A stretch of 64,000 nucleotides of DNA from Mucilaginibacter ginsenosidivorax (GCF_007971525.1 NZ_CP042437.1:1798001-1862000); one strand, 5' to 3'. Counted from the first letter of the stretch, positions 55,653 to 64,000 are shown. Made by a program: numbers and translations. Notes: generated by a model not told the origin, from the letters alone.

Positions 55653-56084
55653 CTAAGTTGTAATTTTTTTATGACAAAACAATATGCTTTGCCAAATAAA
55701 TTTAGCAGGCTTAAACTGCGGCAATATAGCCATATATCCTCCTGTTTCGGTTGCGTTACCAACGGCTGATGGCAGCTGGTAACGATACGCCCACGCCGGT
55801 TGTGATACCGTTACATGGCCATACCTGGCCGGTAAATACAGGCTTAACGCCCCGTCTCCGTTTGTTGGGGATGCATGCAAACAAAGCAGCCCGGTAAACT
55901 GAGGCAAATTTGTAAAGGCCGGGGTGCAAATGTGCCTTGTCATTTGTTTTGCGTTCGCCTTTTCTGTTTTTAAGGGCTTAGGTTTATCCCTTGATATTAT
56001 TATTGCGCTTTCCGGCGATTTTTCCTGCGCAAGCGCTGTTATGCAAAACAGCATAATTACAATTGTAGCTATCAGGTATTCCAT
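55653..56084 (-). CDS. Small exported protein of unknown function
   Basis: This 143-residue protein has a signal peptide (residues 1-19, ending ITALAQ). The mature part has a basic stretch (RDKPKPLKTEKANAKQ), a Cys-containing centre (RHICTPAFTNLP) and a Trp/Tyr-rich C-terminus (SQPAWAYRYQLPSAV). There is no domain match that I can name. It precedes the barrel-like gene on the same strand. Confidence 0.5.
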   Translation of the reverse strand: MEYLIATIVIMLFCITALAQEKSPESAIIISRDKPKPLKTEKANAKQMTRHICTPAFTNLPQFTGLLCLHASPTNGDGALSLYLPARYGHVTVSQPAWAYRYQLPSAVGNATETGGYMAILPQFKPAKFIWQSILFCHKKITT

Positions 56085-56279
56085 TTTTTAAGGTTAACTG
56101 GGTTTTTAAAAAGGGGTGTAGGGAGCGATTGGGTAAGCAGTTCACCGGCGCGGTTAAGGGCTAAATAAATATATTTTCATCATAGTGGTTTTGGTTGTTT
56201 GTTGATACAATTTTACGGCGTGACGATAGGGTACACAATACAAAGTAGTTTGTATTTTTGGCGGAGATTGGGGAATGAT

Positions 56280-56454
56280 GTAAATGGTATGGCGGCGAAG
56301 ACTCACCTTGCCGAGCCCGATTTTATCGGGGCGGCATCCCTCTTTTCTGCTGCGCAGGAAACAGGGGCTTGAAGAGTTTATTAGTTTTCCTGCGAGAAAT
56401 TGGGATGAAAACGGAAACTTAACAGATGAGCATGGTGGGGGCCCAACCTAAGGG
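56280..56454. repeat. Degraded repeat before the endonuclease V remnant
   Basis: AGCCCGATTTTATCGGGGC is a small hairpin. GACTCACCTTGCC and CCCTCTTTTCTGCTGCGC follow, and CAGGAAACAGGGG then pairs weakly with TTTTCCTGC. No gene is seen. This sets the left side of a 660-base gap between 56085 and 56748, in which only the remnant and repeats were found. Confidence 0.4.
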
Positions 56455-56571
56455 ATGAAACAAATGATTTTGGCGTTAGATGTATATTATAAAGCAGCAG
56501 GGGCCAAAGCAGTTGGCGTTTTGTTTAATTGGGAAGATGCTTTTCCTGAAGAGGTAAGCTGCCGGCCCTGA
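56455..56571 (+). pseudogene. Truncated 5' fragment resembling endonuclease V
   Basis: The 38-codon frame reads MILALDVYYKAAGAKAVGVL and FNWEDAFPEEV after a short leader, which resembles the start of Bacteroidota endonuclease V-like proteins (first strand with the catalytic Asp, DVYYK). It then runs into a CCCTGAAAGG palindromic repeat at about 56561 and stops. No continuation of the gene is present. The match is by memory of the motif and needs a search. If right, this is a decayed gene cut by a repeat. Confidence 0.45.
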
Positions 56572-56652
56572 AAGGAACTAATACGTCAACACAGGGCGCT
56601 GCCCTGTGTTGTGATGGATGCAATAGCCCTAAACAGGATGACATCTGCCCGG
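56561..56652. repeat. Palindromic repeat (CCCTGAAAGGG type), copy C
   Basis: GGCCCTGAAAGGAACTAATACG, AACACAGGGCGCTGCCCTGTG and GCCCTAAACAGGATGACAT are homologous in the opposite orientation to 33725-33808. The start of the element coincides with the end of the endonuclease V-like fragment. Confidence 0.75.
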
Positions 56653-56748
56653 TAAAGCGCCGAATATATAGTTTAAACGGTATCCGGCTGAAATTGCCCC
56701 CTTTGGCGGGAAGCCCATGTGATGCGACTTTACAAAAATCTCAGGCAG

Positions 56749-57429
56749 CTATATTAAATCAAAGGCTCTTGCGTACTCACATAATTCATAATAGGCGCTT
56801 GTACCTAATTTTCTCCTGATATTTTTACGATGTGTTTCTACCGTTCCCTCGGCTATAAACAGTTTTTCTGCTGTTTCGGCCGAGCTTTCCCCTAATGCCA
56901 GCAACTTTAAAACAACACACTCCTGTTTGGTAAGTTGCGAAAACCGGTTCAGGTTTTTGCGCAAAAATTCGTTTTCTTTTAAAATCCGGTCAACTTTTTT
57001 GGTAATGTGTTGCATCGGATCCACCTTATAGGCCATATTAATGATTAGCAGCGGAAGGCCTTCATCATCACGCAATAAAATCTTCACGATGCTCATATGC
57101 CAGACCCAGTCATCGCTGCCGTTTATTTTTACCTGCTGAAAAAAAGTAACATTCTCATCGGTATTGTTATCTATCATCGCATGCAATTTGGGGGCATAAT
57201 CCTCTGCATCTTCCAGGTTGAAATACTTTTGGGTATATTCCAGTAACGTGTAGCTTCTAAACGCTTCCAGGCTAATACCCAACTGGGCCAGGCCGTTTGG
57301 CGACATATATTCCAACGAAAAGCCAGGCATACGGTGAATAATAATAACACCAGGTAATAAATTGGCAACAGCGTTTATCTGTTCAATCCTGTCGCGAATT
57401 TTATTTTCTAAATCGGTAACGGTACTCAT
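56749..57429 (-). CDS. PAS-LuxR transcriptional regulator
   Basis: This 226-residue protein has an N-terminal PAS-like sensor (VANLLPGVIIIHRMPGFSLE, then FFQQVKINGSDDWVWHMSIV) and a C-terminal LuxR HTH (LTKQECVVLKLLALGESSAE, LFIAEGTVETHRKNIRRKLG). There is no receiver domain, so it probably senses a ligand or redox state directly. The chosen ATG (57427-57429) overlaps the stop of an upstream 60-codon frame in ATGA. A longer start at 57501 is also open. It is transcribed toward the exported-protein genes at 53-56 kb, which could be its targets. Confidence 0.82.
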   Translation of the reverse strand: MSTVTDLENKIRDRIEQINAVANLLPGVIIIHRMPGFSLEYMSPNGLAQLGISLEAFRSYTLLEYTQKYFNLEDAEDYAPKLHAMIDNNTDENVTFFQQVKINGSDDWVWHMSIVKILLRDDEGLPLLIINMAYKVDPMQHITKKVDRILKENEFLRKNLNRFSQLTKQECVVLKLLALGESSAETAEKLFIAEGTVETHRKNIRRKLGTSAYYELCEYARAFDLI

Positions 57430-57608
57430 ATTTGTGGGAAAGGGGAATACAATGTGGAAAGGTGATTGAGTCCCCGTGCCGACATCCAGGCTACCGACCA
57501 ATCGCGCAGATCAGGAATTACAACTACACCAGGCAGTTTATCGGTAATTAAAGCTACTTCGGCAATATTCCGGGCTATTATTCCGGCAATGTCGTTTTTT
57601 ATCATCAT
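57426..57608 (-). pseudogene. Truncated paralogue of the PAS-LuxR regulator (N-terminal fragment)
   Basis: The 60-codon frame contains LPGVVVIPDLRDWSVAWMSA and GLNHL, which lines up with LPGVIIIHRMPGFSLEYMSP and GLAQL in the next gene. It ends soon after, with no HTH. Its TGA overlaps the ATG of the intact gene. It is most simply the remains of a tandem duplication whose 3' part was deleted. It may still be translated and couple translation into the intact gene. Confidence 0.6.
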
Positions 57609-57665
57609 AATTAGGGCATAGCTAATGTAAATAAATTACGGCACAATTACACTCAGTTCTTCTCT

Positions 57666-57695
57666 AAAAAATCCCCGCTTCCGGGGATTTTTTTA
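57666..57695. terminator. Hairpin with T run in a divergent region
   Basis: AAAAAATCCCCG-CTTC-CGGGGATTTTTTT is a strong terminator-like stem with A and T tracts. It lies between the divergent PAS-LuxR fragment and the coiled-coil gene, where no transcript should end, so it may be left over from a lost gene or act as an attenuator. Confidence 0.7.
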
Positions 57696-57899
57696 GCTGT
57701 TTATTTTGCATTATTTAGCAGCAAAAACCTTATTGATAATTAAAGTAGTATTTATAATGATTGCCGCTTTGCCAATCAGAATCTTTGTTACCAACCTGAA
57801 CACCGTCTCAAAATTTCAATATAAAATAACACAATGAATGGTATTAAAAAGACTGTTGGATTTTTGATAAGCTGTTTATCATCTCCCCTATCGGTCGAC

Positions 57900-60593
57900 A
57901 TGTTGATTAAACGCTTTTGTTGGATTACCTTTTTGTTCCCTTGCATAGCATTTGCTCAAAAGCCGCAGGATTTAATGCCTCCGTCGTTAGCGGTTTACCT
58001 AAAGAATGATATACGTATTGAACCGCATGTTGGCCCAATACCCAATTCCTATGATCTGGCGTTAAAAGCCAATGAAAAACTAATGGAAGCGCAAAGGCAA
58101 TACACTTTTGCCAATACCAAAACAAAGGCATTAAGCAGTACTTTGAGTTATGGGAATAATTTAATTTCGAAGTATATCCCTGCCTTAAAAGACGTTAACC
58201 CAATAGAAGCATTATTTGAGTTTACAGCGAACGAGTGGACTGAGCATGCAAATAACCAGGATAAACAGCAGTTTCAAACTACAATAGAAAAAACATTCTC
58301 CGAGTATACTTCAGCTTATTTGCAAAGCAAGCCCGATGCTACTGCAACCGACGTAAGCCAACATTTCAGCAAATTTGTAAAATCCGATCTCGTAAGCTCT
58401 GAAAACTATCCAATAGTCGGAAAAAAGATCGATGCTTTTTTGTTGGATTACATAGCTGTAAACGAAAAACGGTTTGATGATCTTCAAACGATAGTGAAAG
58501 GCAAGCTATCGGGCCACCAAAACGGAAGTATTTCTTTTGATGAAAAACTCAGTAAAATTAAAGGAGATTTAAAAACAGAGAACAAGCTGGCTTTTGCAAA
58601 ACTGGAGAAAAATCACTGGCAGAAATTAGTGGAATACCAAAAATCATTTGACAATTTGCAAAGCAACGTTATTAACAATTATAAAAACGTTTATAAGGAT
58701 ATCAACGAGATGAAAGCTGAGGTTGTCAAAAATACAAACGAGATAACTCAGAATAAAAATGATATTAAACGGCTTTCAGTAAAGCTGGCGTCTGTTGTAA
58801 ATGATGTTGAGGAAAGCAAAAAGGCTACAATCGACTTAAATGTTAAGACTGAAAAAAACAGAAGGTTGATTGACGAAAACGTTTATAAAACCAATGTAAT
58901 TGCGGGAGTACTGTACAATAACGTTGATGTAAAGGGTAAGTTACAGTTATTAGAAACTGGAGCAGTGAAGGTTGCAGACCTTGAAAAAGAAAAACACCGC
59001 CTGAAACGGATTGACAAAATTGAATCTGCGGAACGATATTTTGCGATAGGAAACCAAACGGTGGAATTAGCTAATAATATAGGTTTAAGTGACGCTGATG
59101 CAGACCATATGGGCAAAATTATCAAGGCGCTTTCTGCAACTGCAAAAATTGCAAAGGCATATGAAACCGGCGATGTTTTGGCAGGAATAGAGGGTATAAA
59201 CATGGGCTTCGAGGTTTTTGGAAAAAAGAAAGCACAACCCAATCCTGAGTTTAAGGCACTTATGGAGCAATTTGCTGCCGTAAATATAAAATTGAATGTT
59301 ATTGATAAAAAAATAGATACATTGTCTATTAAGCTTTCCAGGATGATGGATATGCAAATTGCCCTTCATGAAGAAACCACCGATCAATTAACACAGATAC
59401 AGAGGCAGTTAGATAAAATAGAAAAAAAAGCCGATTACCAAATCCACCTGTTAACGGCTAATAATATAAATGGGATAAATCAAGACTTTCCGATCGAAAT
59501 AAAAAGAAAAACCGACACCTGCAGATCGTTAAGTGGGCTACGTAATAATTGGCTAGGAATTGACAGGCTATTTACCGTTTTAAATGCCATTTATAATAAT
59601 ACAATTGATACAAATATTGCCAGCAAACCTTTTTTACATTATAACACAACCGATAAGGGCTCGCATATACAGCTTGACTTATATAACCCTCAACTGGAAA
59701 TTTTAAAAACACTCAGGAATAGCAATAGCGACAATGCAAGCCTGTTTTATTCTTCACTTACGCTATTGGCGGCAAAATGCGGAAGTTCAAATGATATTTA
59801 TAATGAATTTATGTCATCGAAATTCGCGAAAAAAGAAAGACCTGCTCTGACAAAAATTGATTTGGACGATTTGTTACAGCCAAAAGAAATTACACGGCTT
59901 ACAGAACTGCTTTTGGCATTGGAGCCCTATTTATATTTTGGCGAGGCCGGGAGCAATTTTAAAACATTGCCCTACCAGGAGTTTTCGAAAATAATTAATG
60001 CAAAAAATGAAAGTGCGCAACTGCGGTTCAAAAACATGCTTTTCTTTTGTAATACAGCGCTGATTCAGCAAAATATATTAAATGGTGGCCCCAACATGGA
60101 GTTGTTTTATCAGTATTTGGTAAGAGGGATGCCTGTTGATGAAGATACTCAAAAGAATATTGTAAAAGTTTTAAACGAAAAAAACAATTATTACTTCCAG
60201 TCCAATTTATCAACTTATATTCTTCACAACGCATTTGGTGGTAACCAAACACTTTTTAATTTATTTAATAATGTTTATAGTAATAGTGCCAACAACGAAA
60301 GCCTCAGAAAACTAAACGACTTTTTACATATTCCCAATGGATTACTTTTTGTTGGTGATCAAAAAAGGCTTTTTTTAAAACTGTCAATTCCTGGCAAATC
60401 GGAAATCAATCTTCCGGTTCAAACTCCGCTTACAATTTTTAACAACGATATGGTTTACCCTTCGGATGTGTATGATTTGCTTGATACAAAAGTTAAATTA
60501 ACCAATAGGCTTATCGAATATGATTTTATTAAGAAAACAAAAAATGTAAAAGGCTTAAGCGACGCCATCTATTCAAATATTTATAAAAACTAA
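57900..60593 (+). CDS. Large exported coiled-coil protein of unknown function
   Basis: This 897-residue protein has a signal peptide (MLIKRFCWITFLFPCIAFAQ). Long heptad regions follow at about 190-320 (NEITQNKNDIKRLSVKLASV), 355-400, and 460-545 (IDKKIDTLSIKLSRMMDMQI, QLTQIQRQLDKIEKKADYQI). A mixed C-terminal region of about 330 residues has no recognised domain. An ATG 22 codons upstream gives no better signal. It starts a four-gene same-strand run (gaps of 17, 25 and 32 bases). The next gene encodes a collar-like protein, suggesting a surface structure. It is not a known phage or secretion component. Confidence 0.7.
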   Translation: MLIKRFCWITFLFPCIAFAQKPQDLMPPSLAVYLKNDIRIEPHVGPIPNSYDLALKANEKLMEAQRQYTFANTKTKALSSTLSYGNNLISKYIPALKDVNPIEALFEFTANEWTEHANNQDKQQFQTTIEKTFSEYTSAYLQSKPDATATDVSQHFSKFVKSDLVSSENYPIVGKKIDAFLLDYIAVNEKRFDDLQTIVKGKLSGHQNGSISFDEKLSKIKGDLKTENKLAFAKLEKNHWQKLVEYQKSFDNLQSNVINNYKNVYKDINEMKAEVVKNTNEITQNKNDIKRLSVKLASVVNDVEESKKATIDLNVKTEKNRRLIDENVYKTNVIAGVLYNNVDVKGKLQLLETGAVKVADLEKEKHRLKRIDKIESAERYFAIGNQTVELANNIGLSDADADHMGKIIKALSATAKIAKAYETGDVLAGIEGINMGFEVFGKKKAQPNPEFKALMEQFAAVNIKLNVIDKKIDTLSIKLSRMMDMQIALHEETTDQLTQIQRQLDKIEKKADYQIHLLTANNINGINQDFPIEIKRKTDTCRSLSGLRNNWLGIDRLFTVLNAIYNNTIDTNIASKPFLHYNTTDKGSHIQLDLYNPQLEILKTLRNSNSDNASLFYSSLTLLAAKCGSSNDIYNEFMSSKFAKKERPALTKIDLDDLLQPKEITRLTELLLALEPYLYFGEAGSNFKTLPYQEFSKIINAKNESAQLRFKNMLFFCNTALIQQNILNGGPNMELFYQYLVRGMPVDEDTQKNIVKVLNEKNNYYFQSNLSTYILHNAFGGNQTLFNLFNNVYSNSANNESLRKLNDFLHIPNGLLFVGDQKRLFLKLSIPGKSEINLPVQTPLTIFNNDMVYPSDVYDLLDTKVKLTNRLIEYDFIKKTKNVKGLSDAIYSNIYKN

Positions 60594-60610
60594 TACCAAA
60601 ATCACTCCAA

Positions 60611-61222
60611 ATGAAAATTCTTAAAAACCCTCTACTTTATTTAGGAATATTGCTCATAGTAACAATTGTTGCCTTTACTAATAAAGAAACACAGGCCACG
60701 CAACCGTGGGGCGTTGGCGACGTTGTATATTCAATACTGGACAGCGACCTCTTTGCTAAAACGCATACAGGTAAATGGGTGCTTCTTGATGGCAAGCCAT
60801 TAGATAAAAATACCCAATTATATAAGCTGTTGGATACACATAATGTGATTAATGTTCTCCAGGTTGTTGATGGATATACTATTTTGCCAGATGCAAGGGG
60901 TGTTTTTATTCGTGGTATAAACAACAAACGACCTTCGTTAACAGGAGATCCGGACGGTGAGCGAATTGTGGGCAGATATCAGAATGATATTGTTGGGCCG
61001 CATAGTCACGGATGGACAGGGGAGGCTGGTTATATGGGCGGTTATGGCTACCCTGATAACGCTGAACGACGCTGGACAGAAGAGGGTTTAAAAAAAGATC
61101 CTAAGTTTGAAAAAGACAGGTACGTGGCTTCAGCGCAGAAAGACTATAGTATATCTGGTGTTGGCGGCGAAACCCGCCCTAAAAACATAGCTTTATATAC
61201 TTATATTAAAGTAAGCGAATAA
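60611..61222 (+). CDS. Membrane-anchored phage tail-collar-like protein
   Basis: This 203-residue protein has one N-terminal transmembrane or signal-anchor helix (YLGILLIVTIVAF) and then a collar-like domain: KWVLLDGKPLDKNTQLYKLL, ILPDARGVFIRGIN, GRYQNDIVGPHSHGW. The C-terminal GGETRPKNIALYTYIKV is the characteristic end of tail-fibre/collar proteins. In phages this domain is cytosolic and trimeric. Here the export signal places it outside. No other phage genes are nearby. It lies 17 bases after the coiled-coil gene, so the two may form a fibre-like pair. Confidence 0.75.
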   Translation: MKILKNPLLYLGILLIVTIVAFTNKETQATQPWGVGDVVYSILDSDLFAKTHTGKWVLLDGKPLDKNTQLYKLLDTHNVINVLQVVDGYTILPDARGVFIRGINNKRPSLTGDPDGERIVGRYQNDIVGPHSHGWTGEAGYMGGYGYPDNAERRWTEEGLKKDPKFEKDRYVASAQKDYSISGVGGETRPKNIALYTYIKVSE

Positions 61223-61247
61223 TCAAATTAGGCCACGCCTATTCAAT

Positions 61248-62588
61248 ATGATGAAAAGATATTTGTTAACAATTACAGTTTTATTATTATTTATTTCTGC
61301 CAATGCGCAAAAGTACCGAACCGGCTTCAGCATAAACGATAGTTTGTGTAATGTGATCAATGCTGTCCAGGCGTCTGCCGTAGGTAACTATTACGTACAT
61401 AGCCCGGCTGTTAGCTACGTAGCTAACGTAACTGTTCCCCCACAAAGCTTTACCTATACTTTTAACGACCAAAAGTTTCACAAGGTATTTGAATTAGAGA
61501 ATGTCCTTACCTATGCTTATGAAAGTATAGACCTGGCCAATACCATTGATATTACCTTTGTACATGATGCACACAGTTCCATAGGGATTGCCATGATAAA
61601 ATTAACCCAGCCAACCATATTAACACAGGTAAGAGAGCAGGCATCCTTGATGGTTAAAACTACTTCTGTACCATTTTTTTACCCATTAAATGATATAAGA
61701 AAAAGAGACGCCTTGTTTGGGGCATTGATGGCTTTGGTTCAACGGGCGAACTGGTTTGCAAAAACTGGTACAACAGATTATGATGAAACCCTGGAACCAA
61801 ACTGGAAAAAAGCAAAAGCCGAAGATACCATGCAGGGGTACGCAACCTTTTTGAGCAATAACCCAAATTCTCTTTTTAGGGGATATGCCGCCGAGCGAAT
61901 ACACGATCTTGATAAGACAATTAAAATTTTGGACCTTGATTTGGGGGAATTTAACATAAACATGACGAGAACCCAGTTTGAAGAGATTATTTTGAAAAAA
62001 ATAAGAAGCTATCAAACTGATGATAAGTTATTGAAATCTTTCATTCAAAATTTCTCGTTTAAATATAAAGATGGTGCCTATGGCTTCAGACAGACCCAAC
62101 GCGAAACCTGGTTATATCGAAATAATGATGCTACATCCTTTGGCAACGAAATTTTAGATGTAGTTCGATATACCAGAAAAGGGGATAAATATATGCAATT
62201 GATTATGGACTTTGATGACCAGATTACCAGGGTGCCAAACTCAGATCTGATAAATTATATCCACATCCCCGTTCGTATTAAACTATTCAGAGTCAAATTT
62301 GATGCCAACGATAAGGTAAAATCGCTTGATTTTAGTTGCATTCTGGACCCTTATCAAAACTATTTCCAAACGGTAAAGCTTTTTGAAGCAGGATTTGGTG
62401 ATCCTACTAATATAATAAACAAACATCCTACAAGTTACCCTTTTATGAGTGATTGGTATCATGCTGACTTTAAAGGCATTAGTAAATATTCCTTAAGTAT
62501 CGATATGCAAGATATCACAGATGCCCAAACGGGTAATCTAACAGGCCCGATGGTGTTGATTATGACTATAACGGCAGATCGCCCTTAG
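61248..62588 (+). CDS. Exported protein of unknown function
   Basis: This 446-residue protein has a signal peptide (to about residue 21, ending SANAQ). The mature part starts YRTGFSINDSLCNVINAVQA and contains NWKKAKAEDTMQGYATFLSN, which is like a helical repeat. It ends with strands FRVKFDANDKVKSLDFSC and MVLIMTITADRP. No family was recognised. It continues the same-strand run, 25 bases after the collar-like gene. Confidence 0.65.
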   Translation: MMKRYLLTITVLLLFISANAQKYRTGFSINDSLCNVINAVQASAVGNYYVHSPAVSYVANVTVPPQSFTYTFNDQKFHKVFELENVLTYAYESIDLANTIDITFVHDAHSSIGIAMIKLTQPTILTQVREQASLMVKTTSVPFFYPLNDIRKRDALFGALMALVQRANWFAKTGTTDYDETLEPNWKKAKAEDTMQGYATFLSNNPNSLFRGYAAERIHDLDKTIKILDLDLGEFNINMTRTQFEEIILKKIRSYQTDDKLLKSFIQNFSFKYKDGAYGFRQTQRETWLYRNNDATSFGNEILDVVRYTRKGDKYMQLIMDFDDQITRVPNSDLINYIHIPVRIKLFRVKFDANDKVKSLDFSCILDPYQNYFQTVKLFEAGFGDPTNIINKHPTSYPFMSDWYHADFKGISKYSLSIDMQDITDAQTGNLTGPMVLIMTITADRP

Positions 62589-62620
62589 GCAGGCTAATTT
62601 AAAAACGTTAAATTAAAAGA

Positions 62621-63724
62621 ATGAAAGCATATCTTACAATAGCAGTACTTTTTTTTGCTTCTGCCGCTTTTGCACAAAGCCACACCTATAAAGCCGGCTG
62701 CCGTTATTATGTTGCGCCGGCCTCTGCAACCGCCTCGAAAGATGTTCATGCCGGGCGCCTTGCCGAAGATATGTGCCCGGCTTGTTTAAAGGATGCAAAG
62801 GCCGAGGAAGTAGCCAGGATTAAAGAAAACGACAGGGTGCAAAGAATAGTGATGGCTAAAAAAGAAGCGGCACGCAAAGCAGAAAACGACGCTGCTGATA
62901 AAGCAAACACCGAGCGAATTAATAAAATTTATAATGGCTCAACAAAAGTTGAATATGCGATACCTAAAGAAGACCTTGCAGGTGGTAAGAAAGTGGTAAT
63001 GGCCGCAGGTCCGCAAATAAAAATGATTGCGGGTATCGATAATGTATTTTACAATGAACAAAATCAAAGTGAGGTGGTGTTAGAAAAAGACCCGGCCTGG
63101 AGAGGCATCAGCTCCTCATCTGCAACAAACTCTCTTCCAATAGGTTATGGCATGGCTATGTACAAAGATGGCGCCCGCGGAAAGTACACCAATAGACCTA
63201 ACGATTTCAAATCGAGCGTTGGTAGAGCTTTTAATTACGAAACTTATACCTGGGACATTATTAATATTAAAAACCAAAGGGTGTTTAACAGAGAGGATAT
63301 TGTTGAAGTAGAGCATATTGCAGGAAATTGGTTTTTAGCTGGGACAGACTTTAGATTAGCATTTTCAAATAGTAGTTCAGATACTAAATTTTTATATAAT
63401 ATAAAATCAAAACAAAAAATCGAGTTTTCGCAACTTGCCTATTATGAGGGTTCAGAATACGATACTGCGTCTGGAAAGAATGGTGGGCCCGGTTTTTACA
63501 CAAATGAGGCTGTTATTGTTGTAAAAGATAATCCATCCTACCCTGTTCCAATTGGTATGTTTAACATCAGAGAAGCTTATAACAATATTTTTTCCTTACC
63601 GGATTTGTCAACCTGGGTTGCATGTGTTGTAAACTACGGTAAATTCATTAGCAGATCGTCATTTAACAAAGTAGAGTTTTATTTTATTTTAAAAAATGGA
63701 ACAGTGGTTAAAAAAAATAACTGA
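62621..63724 (+). CDS. Exported protein with Cys motif and helical segment, function unknown
   Basis: This 367-residue protein has a signal peptide (MKAYLTIAVLFFASAAFAQ). Conserved-looking cysteines occur in AGCRYYVAP and EDMCPACLKD. A charged helix of about 55 residues (AEEVARIKENDRVQRIVMAK onward) may be a coiled coil. The beta-rich C-terminal half includes IKMIAGIDNVFYNEQNQSEV and NKVEFYFILKNGTVV. No family was recognised. It is the last complete gene of the run. Confidence 0.65.
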   Translation: MKAYLTIAVLFFASAAFAQSHTYKAGCRYYVAPASATASKDVHAGRLAEDMCPACLKDAKAEEVARIKENDRVQRIVMAKKEAARKAENDAADKANTERINKIYNGSTKVEYAIPKEDLAGGKKVVMAAGPQIKMIAGIDNVFYNEQNQSEVVLEKDPAWRGISSSSATNSLPIGYGMAMYKDGARGKYTNRPNDFKSSVGRAFNYETYTWDIINIKNQRVFNREDIVEVEHIAGNWFLAGTDFRLAFSNSSSDTKFLYNIKSKQKIEFSQLAYYEGSEYDTASGKNGGPGFYTNEAVIVVKDNPSYPVPIGMFNIREAYNNIFSLPDLSTWVACVVNYGKFISRSSFNKVEFYFILKNGTVVKKNN

Positions 63725-63813
63725 TGGGTTTTATCTGTTGATTTATTTATGTAGTCGTTGCAAACTGGTAAAAGTTCTCTCTGATAGGTTGCAATCCTGC
63801 TGAGCGCTGAAAT

Positions 63814-64000
63814 ATGCAAGACGAAATTGCCCATCTCCTCTTCTTAATACAAACCGGCCAAAAATCCAAGGCCGAAGTAGTGGCCGTGCTTAACGACATT
63901 AGGGAGGATATAAAAAACGATCCCTCCAAAGGAAAGGAGTTGGGGCCATATATCCGCTTAATTAACGATGCTATCAAACCGGAACCCTCATCAACAGGTA
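63814..64000 (+). CDS. Partial gene, product unknown (continues beyond the window)
   Basis: From the ATG at 63814 the frame is open to the window end (62 codons). It begins MQDEIAHLLFLIQTGQKSKA, then EVVAVLNDIREDIKNDPS, a helical acidic cytosolic pattern without an export signal. It lies 89 bases after the exported-protein gene on the same strand. The visible part is too short to name a family. Confidence 0.5.
   Translation, partial: MQDEIAHLLFLIQTGQKSKAEVVAVLNDIREDIKNDPSKGKELGPYIRLINDAIKPEPSSTG

Noticed and set aside
60611..61222. Prophage remnant based on the collar-like domain
   Set aside because: No other phage genes, integrase or attachment site are present, and the protein has an export anchor.
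63747..63977. Minus-strand frame at the window end
   Set aside because: The overlapping plus-strand frame from 63814 has better codon and helix character and continues the same gene direction.

Overview
The window looks like chromosomal DNA of a Bacteroidota member of the family Sphingobacteriaceae, most like Mucilaginibacter or Pedobacter. This is inferred from gene content, since no search could be run. The supporting signs are a reg_prop/Y_Y_Y sensor kinase, LytTR/His_kinase pairs, a GLPGLI protein beside a CarboxypepD_reg outer-membrane barrel, the long insert-containing form of IspG, WbsX/GH99-like and GH5 enzymes, and promoters of the Bacteroidota type (TTTG-N19-TAnnTTTG). There is no integrase, transposase, CRISPR array or prophage.

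Layout. 0-3.3 kb: the 3'-truncated two-component sensor (minus strand). 3.4-7.1 kb: small metabolic and secreted proteins and a LytTR regulator/kinase pair. 7.7-11.9 kb (minus): an AraC regulator, ispG, a YoeB-type toxin-antitoxin pair and an RDD membrane protein. 12.1-18.3 kb: a pentapeptide protein, an M23 peptidase with a DUF4846 protein, an aldo/keto reductase and an MscS channel. 18.3-18.8 kb: a GIY-YIG nuclease pseudogene between inverted repeat arms. 18.9-28.2 kb: an acyl-ACP desaturase and a probable exopolysaccharide synthase locus (GH5; sensor kinase, BcsB-like protein, GT2 synthase with an MshEN-like N-terminus, polytopic membrane protein). 28.2-33.6 kb: a SnoaL-like protein, a Gly/Cys/His-tailed membrane protein, an outer-membrane barrel and a GLPGLI protein. 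34.1-39.2 kb: a complete glycerol regulon (glpF, glpK, glpD and divergent glpR). 39.4-42.1 kb: a GH99-like enzyme and an orphan membrane protein. 42.3-48.5 kb: a whole rRNA operon on the minus strand (16S-tRNA-Ile-tRNA-Ala-23S-5S) with three tandem promoters. 48.6-52.8 kb: a lipoprotein, an ABC1 kinase with TetR, a thioredoxin and an esterase. 53-57.6 kb: secreted proteins, including a proline hexapeptide-repeat protein, and a PAS-LuxR regulator with a truncated paralogue. 57.9-64 kb: a run of unrecognised exported proteins, including a large coiled-coil protein and a membrane-anchored phage-collar-like protein.

How the genes work together. The glp genes would import glycerol, phosphorylate it and oxidise it to dihydroxyacetone phosphate. 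GlpR probably acts at repeated ATCGAAAC-type boxes between glpD and glpR. The 19.9-28.1 kb genes fit an inner-membrane glycan synthase with a periplasmic partner, a trimming hydrolase and a linked sensor kinase. The exported proteins at 57.9-63.7 kb lie in one direction with short gaps and probably act together at the cell surface, but their role is unknown.

The most striking non-gene structure is a population of palindromic repeats. One class is built from short degenerate phrases repeated directly and then inverted (for example ATCAAGTAGT, CAAGAATCAAG, ATGAACCATG, GAGTTTTGAG). These sit between genes, inside operons and rRNA spacers, and in frame inside ispG (twice) and at the 3' end of glpR. 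Other classes carry TGTCATTTCGA ends, CCCTGAAAGGG ends or CTCCCCTGAAGGGGAG ends.
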